Positions 54,105-64,000 of a stretch of DNA of 64,000 bases are shown in pieces (positions within the stretch are counted from its first letter, which is position 1; each line of letters opens with the position of its first letter). The DNA is from Malaya genurostris (Eukaryota; Arthropoda; Insecta; Diptera; Culicidae). The position numbers and the translations under genes are program-made. The stretch is taken from the NCBI RefSeq assembly GCF_030247185.1, contig NC_080571.1:209804880-209868879 (forward strand). Reading direction: 5' to 3'. Under the pieces are notes generated by a model that was not told the DNA's origin, did not search any database, and saw nothing but the letters and a program-made list of their open reading frames with translations.

Positions 54105-55690
54105 AGAATGATTTTTCAAATTCTAGTCCAAAATCTTGTTCAAAATCCTAAGGTTAGATCCAGAATTTTCAGTTTCATGTTCGGAATTCGAATCCAGAAA
54201 CCTGCTTCCCGGTTCGGAATTCAGGTTCAGATCCAAAATTTCTATCAGGAATTCAGACTCATGTACAAAACACACGAAAACCTGTTAGGAGTTCAGGTCT
54301 GTCGCCCAGGTCCAAAATGCAGGCCCAGAATTTGGATCCCGATTTCTGCTCAAGAATCCAGGTCTATATTCTGACATTAAGTTCAGAATTCAGGTGAAGA
54401 GTCAAGGTTCAGGATCTGGTTACAGATTCAAAAACTCTGTCAGGCCCAGAATGAAAGTCTAGGTTGAAAATTAACTTCCAGAATCCAAATGTAGAATTCA
54501 GGTTCAGGTAAAAAATCTTTGTTAAGAATCTAAGTCCAATTTCAAAATTTATATTCATAGATCGAGAATTGAGATCCAGCATTCCGTTCCAGCTTTCAGA
54601 TCCAGACCAAGAATTCTGGTCGTCCAGAATCGACGTCCTGAGTTTTGGTTCATAATTCAGATTCTGCACTCAGGTCACAAACTCAAATTCGGAGGTTAGG
54701 TCAAGTTATTCAATTCAGGTCCAGGTTCTGAGATCCAATTATAGTACGAAATCCGGGTCTGGAACTCAGATCTTGGTTTAGAATCCAGGTCCATATTCAG
54801 AATCCAAATAAAGAATTCTGTATCAGGTTCAGAATACAGATCAGAATGCAGGTCCAGAAACCAGATCCTTAATCATGTTTCAAAATTTTGGCCCAGGATT
54901 CAAGTCCAGAGTTATGTTTTTGAATCCAGCTTCAGGTTCAGAATCCAAAATCTGGCTCAAGTTCCAGGTTCACGATTCTGGTGCATTCCCAGTATCTTTG
55001 TCAAATTTTTTGAGTAAAAATTTTGTTCGGAATTCTTAATCCAGCTCCAGATTTAGACCCAAAACCTTCAATCGAGATTTCAAGCCAAGATATCAAGTTC
55101 AGGTCTAGAATCCGAATCCATGCTCAATATCCTAATGTAGATTTCTGCATCAGGTTCAGAATCTCTATCAGAATTCTGGTTCAAAAACCATGTCCAGATT
55201 CAGTATTCAGATCGAGAAACCTTGTTGGATATCCAAATCCAGGGTCCTGGTTCAGAATCCTGGTCTAGGTTTAGAATCTCTGTCAATAATCTAGGTTGAA
55301 GTTCAAAAGTGAGGAATCCCAGGGAACTAAGGTCCAAAATCCCATGCAGACCCACAGCCCAAGTGCAAAATAGGTTCAAAGTTTAGTTTCGGAAACTCTG
55401 TCAGAAATTAAGAAAACAGAATTCTGGCGCAGAATCCAGGTCCAGAATCTATATTAAGGTCTGTCTCTGTCAGGAGTTCAGATTCACAATCTAACTCCAG
55501 GTCTAGATTCCAGATCCATGTTCCGAAAATAAGTACTGAATTCTGCTTCAAGTTCAGAATCCATATTCGGAAAAAAAATCTCTCAAGAATCCAGTTTCAG
55601 ATTCAGTACTCTGATCCAGAAACCTTGTTCGATAGTTCAGAATTCTAATCCAGTGTTCAGGACCAGAATCTAGATCTAGATATCGCTTAG
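54105..55690. repeat. degenerate CCAG/TTCAG minisatellite, 1.6 kb
   Basis: Irregular copies of 'aggttcagaatccaggtcca' and 'gaattc.gatcc' run almost without break. Neighbouring units vary in length and orientation-like phase. All open frames inside are repeat-derived. Confidence 0.88.
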
Positions 55691-56608
55691 TTATTACTGG
55701 GTGAGAGGACTTGCGCGTTTTTCTAACAGTCATAGAGCCAAATACTTGCTACATTTGTTAGTATTTTTATCATTTTTATCACCAGAACTTAATTTTTGTC
55801 GTAATTTTCCCTGTAGAAAGTCGTCGCTTGAAAGTTGCAAATAAACGGTTTAATTTGAAATGTTTTCGTTTTTGGCTCTCACACAAGAAGTAAAACCAGA
55901 ACTAGAAATGACCCGAAAGGCTACCTTTAAAAAAAATCAGTGTTTTCCACATACGCCACAAGAAAACACGCCTAATGCAGAACTTTTTTCCATTACCCAA
56001 CGAAAAGACGGTTGATGAAATGAAAATAATGAAATCCAAAAACTCGCGTCATAAGCTTTAAAGACAGTTATAAATCCGTCCGCAACCATCTCCAATCCGG
56101 GGAAATCGTTCTGCCAACTGAACTACTGTGGATGTTATGATACACAACTCAGAAGATTTTCCGCTAGAAAAGAACTTGGTATTTGATTTGGCTGTGCACG
56201 GTCGGTTAAGTTCGCGTTTTAGTTGATCCCCAGTTTTCCAATTTCGCACTCAAAAATTTCATTCCTCTACCAGTCGATCTCACTTTATTTCTCCGGTTGA
56301 GCAATGAGCAATCTGAGGTTTTGTTGCTGTTGTTGTTGTTGAAACACTTTAATTGTCGCAGAATTTCAATAATTTTTTTCTACTTGGTGCGCAGTAGAAC
56401 GAATAATATATTTATAATTATTACACGATTATTGTTTGGTTCAATAATATGGTTTATGCTGAGAGATAGTTCATAGTGTTCAGCCACATTGAATGAAAAA
56501 GAAGTATCTATGATTATCTTAATAACCCAACTTTGAACTGAATACATTTACGAGCTACCTTTTCGAATCAAGTTAAATGTGAACATCTAGGGGTTTTTTA
56601 GGGATTTC
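55691..56608. other. noncoding, no feature seen
   Basis: No gene. A short (TTG)n run lies at 56322-56341. Confidence 0.35.
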
Positions 56609-56609
56609 T

Positions 56610-56637
56610 TCGCGTTTTGCCTTCGGCTCATCAGTGC
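56610..56637 (+). repeat. MITE F end fragment
   Basis: 'cgcgttttgccttcggctca' followed by 'tcagtgc' matches the F terminal repeat and is cut at TTAA (56638-56641) by a copy of element C. Confidence 0.7.
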
Positions 56638-56641
56638 TTAA

Positions 56642-56890
56642 GGACATCGTCCAAATATCATGCGCGCGGGTGGTTTTAGGAAAATTTGAAAATTTTTCCA
56701 AAACCAAAAACATACAGACCTTAGACAAACTTTTATGTATCTGTAGGGTGAAAATGTAGGGTAAAAGTGGTGAATTTTTATAAATAAACCTCATGCTACA
56801 AGGATTACATTCGGACACATTTTTGGAAAAGCTTTTCACACTTTTCATGAAAAATCAGCCAATTTTGTATACCCGATTTCGTTGTATTTT
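56642..56890 (+). mobile_element. element C, single-arm copy
   Basis: Begins 'ggacatcgtccaaatatcat' directly after TTAA. It continues with 'aaaaccaaaaacatacagac', 'ttacattcggacacattttt' and 'cttttcatgaaaaatcagcc', matching one arm of 46354-47036. The second arm is absent. Confidence 0.85.
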
Positions 56891-57049
56891 GACGATTTGG
56901 AAACCCTAAATGAAATACAAATTATTTTGCAACGTGGAAACGTGGGAATTGATTTCAAACAAGCAGTTTGACAGCAGTTGAGGCGGTAACTGGATAGCAG
57001 TTTAGGTGGCGTTTGAAAGCTACTACTGAGTCTTGGATCAAGTTTGAAG

Positions 57050-57300
57050 GTCGCATGGCTGAGATTTCCGGTTCCTAAAATATAATCGTAGAAGTGGCGT
57101 AACCAACAAACGGTACTTTTTTTTCCATGCGCCTGATATTCTCGGAAATAAAGGACCCGATTTTAAGTCTTAGGCTCACTTGAAACCTACTATTAGATTA
57201 TTGATCAAGTTTGAAGCTAATATGACTAACGCTTCCGGCTCTGATGATGTAATCGTATAAGTGACGTATCCGAAAAATAGCGTCTTTCGCATCTGCACAT
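57050..57300. repeat. decayed fold-back G pieces
   Basis: 'gtggcgtaaccaacaaacgg' near 57093 and 'gtataagtgacgtatccgaa' near 57253 resemble the 'ataagtgacgtaaccgacaa' arm of element G, in the same orientation about 160 bp apart. Confidence 0.5.
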
Positions 57301-57309
57301 TTTTGATGT

Positions 57310-58880
57310 GGAACAGTATATTTTGTATCAATTATTAATATTATTTTATTATTTGATTGGAAATATTTCTACGATTCGATTTGAATGTATCAAGCCACTT
57401 ATTTTCTATTATAAATGATTGAAATTTTTATTAGTAGCGAGCAGTGTCCTATTTTGTCTGCTAAAAATCTCCGGCATATCGGATTTCCCTGACATATACG
57501 ACGGTTTTTAAGGGGTAAGCGATATATCAAAGGGAAAGCATCGCTCTGATTGGTCAATCGATGCAAAAGCGAAGGAAACACGCGAATCTATAAATATAAG
57601 CAAAATTATAGCTAACGTTTCAGTCCTACGCGTAGCATGCTAGAGGTAGGTTGTTGCTAGGCAGCTAGACAAAAAGTGCCATAAAACGATTTGTAGCTAT
57701 AATTGGTATGCTCTGATCTTATGTCATGCAAGCTCGGATGAAATTCCATGTTATGTCGTTTCGCCCGAGAAATTACCAACTACCCCAGGGTACATTTTGA
57801 GTGCTTAAGATTAATTTCTAATTTATATAAGATGAACTCGATTCATAATGAGAAAAAGTTGATCGCTTCAACCGAAATCGCAGAATGGTAGAGAAACTTA
57901 ACGCAATAAAAATAACTTCTTGCATACAAAACTGGAACACACGCTTGGCGAAGACGCTTGGCCCCATGAGGTTGTTCGAGCCATTGATGTGGAACAAGGC
58001 AACCAACATTTCTAATGATCTACAATTAAACAGTTCAATCAATCGTCACACTTTTGAATCCGCAATTGCACGAGAGTCTGCTTAGATTGATCTTAATTAG
58101 GAATCAACGCCGAACACTGTTTGTCTCGATTTGTATATGTTTTATAGCCGACGAAATTACACCAATATCCCAAATGTATGCAATTATATCTTTGTACATA
58201 CTTGCGATACGGATTTCGATATTTAGGCTTCTTTTCACCAAGCTTGTGTTAGAGTTTTGTATGCAAGCAGTTATTTTTTTAACGTTAAGTTTCTCTACCA
58301 TTCTGAGATTTCGATTGAAGCGATAAATTTTTTCTCATTATCAATCGAGCTCATCTTATATAAATTAGAAATTAATCTTAAGCACTCAAAATGTACCCTG
58401 GGGAAGTTGTTAATTTCTCGGGTGAAACGACTTAACATGGAATTTCATTCGAGCTTGCATGACATAAGATCAGAGTATACCAATTGAAGCTTCAAATCGT
58501 TTTATGGCACTTTTTGTCTTGCTGTCTAGCAACAACCTACCCCTAGCATGCCACGCGTAGGACAGAAACGCTATAATTTCGCTTCTATTTATAGATTCGC
58601 GTGCTTCCAATAGCTTCGCTTTTGCATCGATTGACCAATCAGAGCGATGCTTTCCCATTGATATATCGCTTACTCCTTCAAAACCGTCGTCTATGGCAGA
58701 GAAATCCGGTATGCCGGAGATTTTTAGCAGACAAAATAGGACACTGTTCGCTCAAAATTTAAATAATTTATAATTGAAAATTTGTGGTTTGATACATTCA
58801 TATCGAAACTTAGAAATATTTCCAATCAAATGATGAAATAATATTAATAATTGATACTAAATTGACTAAGCTGTAAGTGT
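57310..58880. mobile_element. giant palindromic element P
   Basis: Arms of about 670 bp (57310-57975 and 58195-58880) are inverted copies with high identity. Examples are 'tattttgtctgctaaaaatc', 'gctctgattggtcaatcgat' and 'ttggtatgctctgatcttat' at the left, with their complements at the right. The centre (57976-58194) resembles 62545-62697. No coding gene is seen. Some similarity may extend to about 58960. Confidence 0.88.
57545..57630 (+). promoter_or_regulatory. promoter-like motif in left arm of P
   Basis: 'gattggtcaatcgatg' (CAAT-type) is followed about 40 bp later by 'ctataaatataagc' (TATA-type) and then 'gtttcagtcc' (initiator-like), pointing towards the palindrome centre. The right arm carries a diverged counterpart on the minus strand near 58565-58645. 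Function is inferred only from motif spacing. Confidence 0.3.
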
Positions 58881-58959
58881 TTAAAACCTGACCACATTTC
58901 TGCGTGTGTTTTTCCTTGAGATTTGCACCCCTATATAGAAAATATAGATGTGTTCCATA

Positions 58960-60740
58960 TCAAAAATAAGTTTTCACGGGACTTTATGAATGGCATTATC
59001 TAACCATTATATCAATAACAGAGATATCCCATTTTTTCGGTTGATGACCCATTAAAAATGTTACTCAACTCTCCCCTACAAGCGAGCTTATGATGTCATA
59101 CCGACCGACCGACAGACGCTAGTAGCGCGACCTGCTACACTTTGTTGTGACAGAACTGCCCCGTCACGCTTGTTGATTTGCAGTCAATGGTTGTTTTATC
59201 AGTGAATTGAATGCAACTGTCAGGGCTATTTTTAGGCACAGAAAAGTATTTACTGCCCCAACTGTCAGGTTTCAAAATGGGTGCTAGCTTCCGGAAAGTG
59301 GCCGTCGCATGTGTTATGTTTGTTGTTGATTGAATGTAAACAGATATTATGATGACTGGCATGGTACTCAAAGAACGATTAACGGTAGCGAAGGTAAGCT
59401 GTGAAATCTGTCTTGGCACGAGCACAAGTACTTTAGTACCGAACCAACCGGATTAAACGATTGCGGGCGAGCTAGACTTACAGTGTAAACGACGGATTGT
59501 GATTCAGTTTATCTGCCGCTTAGTTCAAGTGTAATTAATCCGACAGGGAATTCACTGGTCAGCAAAAAGGAAAGGCACCGACAACACAAACTGCATCTCG
59601 TGGTCACGTGTTCGCGCGCGCGCCATCGAAAACACCTCCAATAACTTATGGGTCTGAAATATGGAAAGTGGGTGGGCTGATTTCGGTTCCCTTTGGCGGT
59701 GCAAATGCGCCGATGCTGCAGTCGAATGCAACGTACGACCAAAGCCATCTATGTACGGTGCATATAAATTTGCAACAAGTTACACACCATCGGCCATCGT
59801 CACCAACAACTGCTGAGCATGGGTACCCACAGCAAGGGCACGGAAAAAATGAGTTTTATGATTAGATTTTACCTGCCTATTTGCCATTATTCAGCCAAGA
59901 GAGCGGCGAATCGGAGGCCACCAGCGATTTCGACCACCGGCAGTAATGGGGGAGGAAGGTGTGAGGGCTCCCTTTTTCGATTGAGGGCGGTTACCGTCGA
60001 TTTAGCAGAGCGCGGAAAAGGAGGGACATTTTTCGAAGGGGTAAAATGATTGAGTGCAATGGTGAAGAATGTGAGCTGCATGAAATTGCAACCAGCGTGT
60101 CTGTCTGTTGCTGTTGCCTTTTGTTTTATTCAGTTTTAAGACCTCAGTTTTTATTCATGGGCGGCCTGGGTAGGAACCTGGGAACGGGGTCGGGGTCAAA
60201 CTCGGGGTAGTGATGCAGTTCATAGATGTCGTGTAATTCACTGCATTGACGCATTTGTACGTGCCCACCCTACCAAAGGTGACTGATGATGATGATGATG
60301 TGCAATGATCTGATGCAATGGTGAATTATGACACAAGTTTTACAAGTAGAATACTGATTCGATGAAGCGAAATTACGGCTGAAGTGAAAGTCAATAATTT
60401 TGCGAAGAGTGAATGAGTCAATGAGTTATCTTTTCCTTGGTTTAACTAGAAAACTTAAATTATTTGACAAAAGAAAAGGAGAAAAATTAAGTTTCGATTG
60501 TGGGGAACTTTTTAGCATCTATTATTCATACTCCACTGCTTGTATTCGATCATAGTACTACTTTCCGCTTCCCTGTGTCAAAAAACAGCCTGAGCCTTCA
60601 CATTGATAATCTCTTCAGCAAACGTGTACCGTGTTGAACTTGTGAACAATTTTACGTGCGTTTTGTTTTGAACTTGAACACGGGCTTGTACCCAGGTTTA
60701 CTACAAACCTGAACATCGCGTACAAGAATTGTTCACAAGT
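58960..60740. other. unique-looking noncoding DNA
   Basis: No recognisable gene or element. 59100-60100 has balanced composition and some longer two-strand frames without known motifs. A short GAT run lies at 60283-60300. Confidence 0.38.
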
Positions 60741-60769
60741 GCGTGACCTTAAGTAGATTCGAACGAGCG

Positions 60770-61035
60770 GAAGCGACGTCGGACAGCACACGAAGTCAAA
60801 CGGAAATCACCACAAACATTTGCCTGGTAGATACACCTATGCAAATGCTCGAAAGCTTAGTTGCTAATAAAGTCAACAAGTTTTCTTAGGAACTACGTTA
60901 TGAGGTTTATAAATCTACCTTTATTCAAGAGTGAAAGTACTAAATCGAAATACCATTGAATTCCATTCATATTCAATAGTACAAGAATCAATAAGTATAA
61001 TTGTTGGCCAACAAAACGGGTGTTAAAGCTATCAG
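60770..61035 (+). repeat. LTR-like dispersed repeat, copy 2
   Basis: Shares 'gacgtcggacagcacac', 'catttgcctggtagatacac', 'gtcaacaagttttcttagga', 'tttattcaagag' and 'caacaaaacgggtgtta' with 21330-21600. It is in the same orientation and has an extra internal stretch (60930-60985). Confidence 0.7.
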
Positions 61036-61037
61036 CC

Positions 61038-61145
61038 CTTATCACCGGTATCATTACACGGTGAAAACCAAGTGAAGTGATTGTGACCCTTACTATCGGT
61101 ATCACTTCACGGTGAAAATTGAGTGAAGTGAATTTAGGTCCTTAG
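61038..61145. repeat. tandem pair of about 56 bp
   Basis: Two units of 'atcggtatcacttcacggtg' followed by 'aaaa..gagtgaagtga'. A third, worn unit lies near 61255-61310 ('gatcacttcactatgcgtga'). Confidence 0.75.
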
Positions 61146-61429
61146 TACCGAAGTCGCTTCAAAGACAAAAGTAATTATTTGGATGAACTTGATGTCATTA
61201 TGAACATTACGCCACCAACATTTCGTTGAAAAAATGAGTTTTTTCCACTACAGTGATCACTTCACTATGCGTGACACTGGTTATAGGAAAATCAAGCGAA
61301 GTGACATGTAAGTGAAGTTAATGTGAAAGATTCTTAAAAGAATAACCGAAATCGGATTGTTTGACCGTCTACTGATAGAAACTATCAATTGGAAAAGGTT
61401 TGAGGTCGATTTAGAAATTTTTTTAAGGT

Positions 61430-61870
61430 TTTTCCCCATTTTCAGTGATGGTATACAATTTTTATCCCACTTTACCCTATTCAAATTCAGGAATTCAGGA
61501 ATTACGCATGATACCACAGGACCTTTCATTTGAACCTAAGTTTGTGAAAATCGGTTCAGCCATCTCTGAGAAAAGTTAGTGCACTTCTTTTCACAATTTT
61601 TTGAACATTTTACCCCATAATTCCGGAACCGAAAGTCGGATCCAAATAATATTCAGGAATTTTGAATGGGATCACAAGACCTTTCATTTGAATCTAAGTT
61701 TGTGAAAATCGGTTCAGCCATCTTCGAGAAAAGTTAGTGCAAAAAAACGTAACATACTCACATACGCACATACACACACACATACACACACAGAGTCGAA
61801 TGGTATATGACACTCGGCCCTCCGGGCCTCGGTTCAAAAGTCGGGTTTCAAAATGATTGCATAACCTTTC
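61430..61870. repeat. TTCCGG repeat array
   Basis: Two units with 'gtttgtgaaaatcggttcag', 'ccatctctgagaaaagttag' and 'ttccggaaccgaaagtcgga', then a CA run (61757-61792), 'ggtatatgacactcggccct' and 'ccgggcctcggttc'. Same orientation as the 28-kb array. Confidence 0.9.
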
Positions 61871-62540
61871 TATATAAGGTAGGCAAAACATTTTGCATAC
61901 TTTTTTTTTTCAAAAATGATCTAGACTGTCTTTTGAAATGTCTTAAACCTTTTTTTACCGATTTGTTTGACAAAAATATGACACTTCCTACAAAAGGGGT
62001 TGTATGAGTGGTTTTTACAAAATTAATCAAGTGTTTGAAGTAAAATATTGCAAAAATCCTGATTGTGTTTAAACCAGGTCTAAATAAATTCTTTAAAACT
62101 AAAAACTGATCGACTTTAACACTGAAAAAAAATTCGATTTTGAAAATTTATAAACGATTTGCAAAAATTTTTTTTTTATTTGGATGAAATTTTGTTACAA
62201 AATAGGTAATTGTGTTCCCTACCTATAGTCAAAAATTCAAGTTGGGCACTTTAAGAAAAAACAGCTGTTTAAAGAAAAACTTTCTCTTGTCTAACCTGAT
62301 AATTTTTTGATAAACAAAGTATGCAAAGGGGTTTTTGTAAAAAAGTCTTCATATTTCATTAAAATCTTCGACATTTGTTCGATTTAGCACGAAGTTCGTC
62401 TATATGCTTAACTTCGTTTTCTGAAAATTGTGTAGTAATACAATATGGTTGTTCTTTTACACCTAAGCAAATATATTATATATCAATATGGATCACTTTT
62501 GCGATTCACGAAGGACATCACAGTACCATTGCGATGATAA
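61871..62540. other. AT-rich noncoding stretch
   Basis: No gene. Homopolymer-rich. Confidence 0.35.
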
Positions 62541-62544
62541 AAAC

Positions 62545-62697
62545 TACAAGGATCAGCCCCATGGGGTTGTTCGAGCCATTGATGTGGAACAAGGCAACCA
62601 AAATTTCTAATGATCTACAATCAAAAAGTTCAATCAATCCGAACCAACACCGAACATCATTTGTCTTAATTTGAATTTGTTTGATAACCGACGAAAT
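62545..62697 (+). repeat. copy of the centre of palindrome P
   Basis: 'ggggttgttcgagccattga', 'tgtggaacaaggcaacca' and 'tttctaatgatctacaat' match 57967-58030, and 'cgacgaaatta' also matches 58150. It was interrupted by the mariner at 62700. Conserved short frames on both strands reflect this shared origin. Confidence 0.75.
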
Positions 62698-62699
62698 TA

Positions 62700-63607
62700 A
62701 CACATGGATCAATAAGTCCCGAAACTAACAATGGAAACAACATTTTTTTTGCAAAATTTTTTTTTATTCATCAACATAATCACCTTTCAGGGTGATACAA
62801 TGGTTCCAACGTTTTTCCAATTTTTCAATACCATGTTTATAAAAAAATTTATCTTTCGCTTCAAAATAAGCTTCAGTTTCAGCGATGACCTCCTCATTTG
62901 AGCCAAATCTTTTTCCCTGGAGCATTTTTTTAAGATCAGCAAAGAGCCAGTAGTCACTGGGGGCTAAGTCTGGCGAGTATGGGGGGTGGGGAAGCTGATC
63001 AAAGCCCAATTCGTCCAATTTCGCCATTGTTTTCATCGACTTGTGGCAGGGTGCATTGCAGCAATCGCGACACCCACTTGTAAAAAACCTTTTTCATGCT
63101 CAATTTTCATGAAGGATAGTAAATACACTTCCATATGATATCTGTGTCATCTCAGCAATCTCACGGAGCTTCACTTCACGATCTTTCATTATAATTTTTG
63201 TCACTTCACTCACATTTTCCGGTGTAACGGCTTCCACAGGTCTACCCGAGCGTTCCGCGTCATTTGTGTCGGTACGACCACGTTTAAACTCGGCGAACCA
63301 CCGACAAATCGTTGCTTTTGATGGACAAGAGTCCGGATAACATTTTTCAATCCATTGTTTTGTATGCACGGTGTTTTTACCCATTAAAAAACAATGTTTT
63401 ATCAAAACACGAAACTCGTTTTTTCCATTTTTTAAACAAACTACAAAACGACTTTACTCCAACCTCGATAACTCAGCTGTTTCTTGTCGGATTGACTTAA
63501 AATTTTGACCCGTTTCAAGCAAAGGTTAGTACTCTAGAAAAACGTGGTTACTGGTTTACTACGAGCGCCATCTCTGCTTTAGTCTCGGGACTTGTTGATC
63601 CATGTGT
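62700..63607 (-). mobile_element. deleted mariner, family D, copy 2
   Basis: The ends 'acacatggatcaataagtcc' at 62700 and its complement (one difference, 'aacaagtcc') at 63607 are flanked by TA on each side. It is 908 bp and shares near-identical sequence with the copy at 28.9 kb. Confidence 0.96.
62764..63428 (-). pseudogene. mariner transposase, internally deleted
   Basis: The canonical ATG at 63428 is followed by an A-run one base short, so the frame shifts after three codons. Then come VLIKHCFLMGKNTVHTKQWI, CYPDSCPSKATICRWFAEFK (first HTH), DAERSGRPVEAVTPENV and KLREIAEMTQISYGSVFTI (second HTH). After KKVF.KWVSRLL the gene jumps to the NAPCH-proximal segment and continues MKTMAKLDELGF, PPYSPDLAPSDYW, with a stop after GDYVDE. 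The region with the first two catalytic Asp residues is gone. Only the third Asp (APSD) remains. Confidence 0.92.
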
Positions 63608-63609
63608 TA

Positions 63610-64000
63610 CATAAGCATGTAACAATTGGCTCATGACTTAAACGCTTTATGTTCTTGATATATGACCCAGGCACGATTTTTGTTCGCCGTGATTGAAATA
63701 GTATATCCCTCATGGGTCCTGGTAATCGAATCATCGTCAATTCAGTAAGATGAACTATCCTTGAGATACTATTAATATGTGGAAAAATCCCATCTCAGAA
63801 GATTCCATACCAATGTAACTACATTTAAAAAAATCCCTTTGATTTTACATCTTATTAGATGCACATAAATGGAGCGTTGCAGTTCACCCAAATTCACGTG
63901 GAAGAACATTTAATATTGTGTTTAAAACTCCATGACATGAAGTTCGCTGAAATAAAAAAAGGATACTAATAATAGCAACCGCCGCGACTTGAACTGAGAA
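63610..64000. other. noncoding, no feature seen
   Basis: Nothing recognised between the mariner and the window edge. Confidence 0.3.

Noticed and set aside
57818..58042. Minus-strand frame conserved with one at 62518-62712
   Set aside because: Conservation is explained by both lying in copies of the same repeat (centre of palindrome P). Stops and frame position differ outside the shared part.

Overview
The window looks like repeat-dense intergenic or intronic DNA from an insect. A mosquito, probably culicine, is the best guess. I infer this from the mix of element families, not from any diagnostic host gene. The families are several mariner lineages, ITmD37E-type elements, tRNA-headed SINEs (one resembling the mosquito Feilai family), a Jockey-like LINE relic, gag-like retroposons, and long arrays of the 'TTCCGG / gtgaaaatcggttca' repeat. 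I found no convincing host protein-coding gene, rRNA or functional tRNA. The only long intact reading frame of clear function is a transposase at 33.36-34.39 kb.

Layout. 0-1.6 kb is unique-looking DNA. 1.6-4.2 kb holds a transposon-type protein relic, a 330-bp TC microsatellite, a TTCCGG array and an AAT microsatellite. 5.5-6.6 kb is a gag-like retroposon and 6.65-7.4 kb a decayed tandem array. 7.57-8.85 kb is an almost complete ITmD37E element. 8.9-14 kb holds a Tc1 C-terminal scrap, a repeat with the start of a histone H2B gene, a Jockey-like RT relic and a second, decayed D37E transposase. 14.3-17.3 kb holds TTCCGG repeats, an irritans-type mariner and a SINE. 19.7-29.9 kb is mostly MITEs, fold-back elements, a mauritiana-type mariner, a SINE and a deleted mariner. 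29.94-31.23 kb is a near full-length irritans-type mariner. 33.21-34.51 kb is the intact ITmD37E element.

The most informative part is 37.78-49.06 kb. One old mariner (about 1.28 kb when its pieces are summed) was split in turn by a hAT-like element with a perfect 8-bp target duplication, a histone-associated repeat, and a TTAA-flanked element. Immediately downstream, a gag-like retroposon copy is split by a roughly 5-kb inverted-repeat element. That element itself holds two or three smaller palindromic elements and another gag-like retroposon flanked by a target duplication.

49-64 kb is mixed. It has unique-looking stretches, an AT-rich block, a 1.6-kb degenerate minisatellite, a half copy of one palindromic element, a second giant palindrome (57.3-58.9 kb), an LTR-like repeat copy, more TTCCGG repeats and a second deleted mariner (62.70-63.61 kb).

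Functionally this is a graveyard of cut-and-paste and copy-and-paste elements. At least twelve Tc1/mariner-superfamily copies or relics are visible. Only the 33.2-kb ITmD37E element looks capable of encoding a working enzyme. Boundaries and identities were read by eye, so single-base limits of degenerate repeats are approximate.
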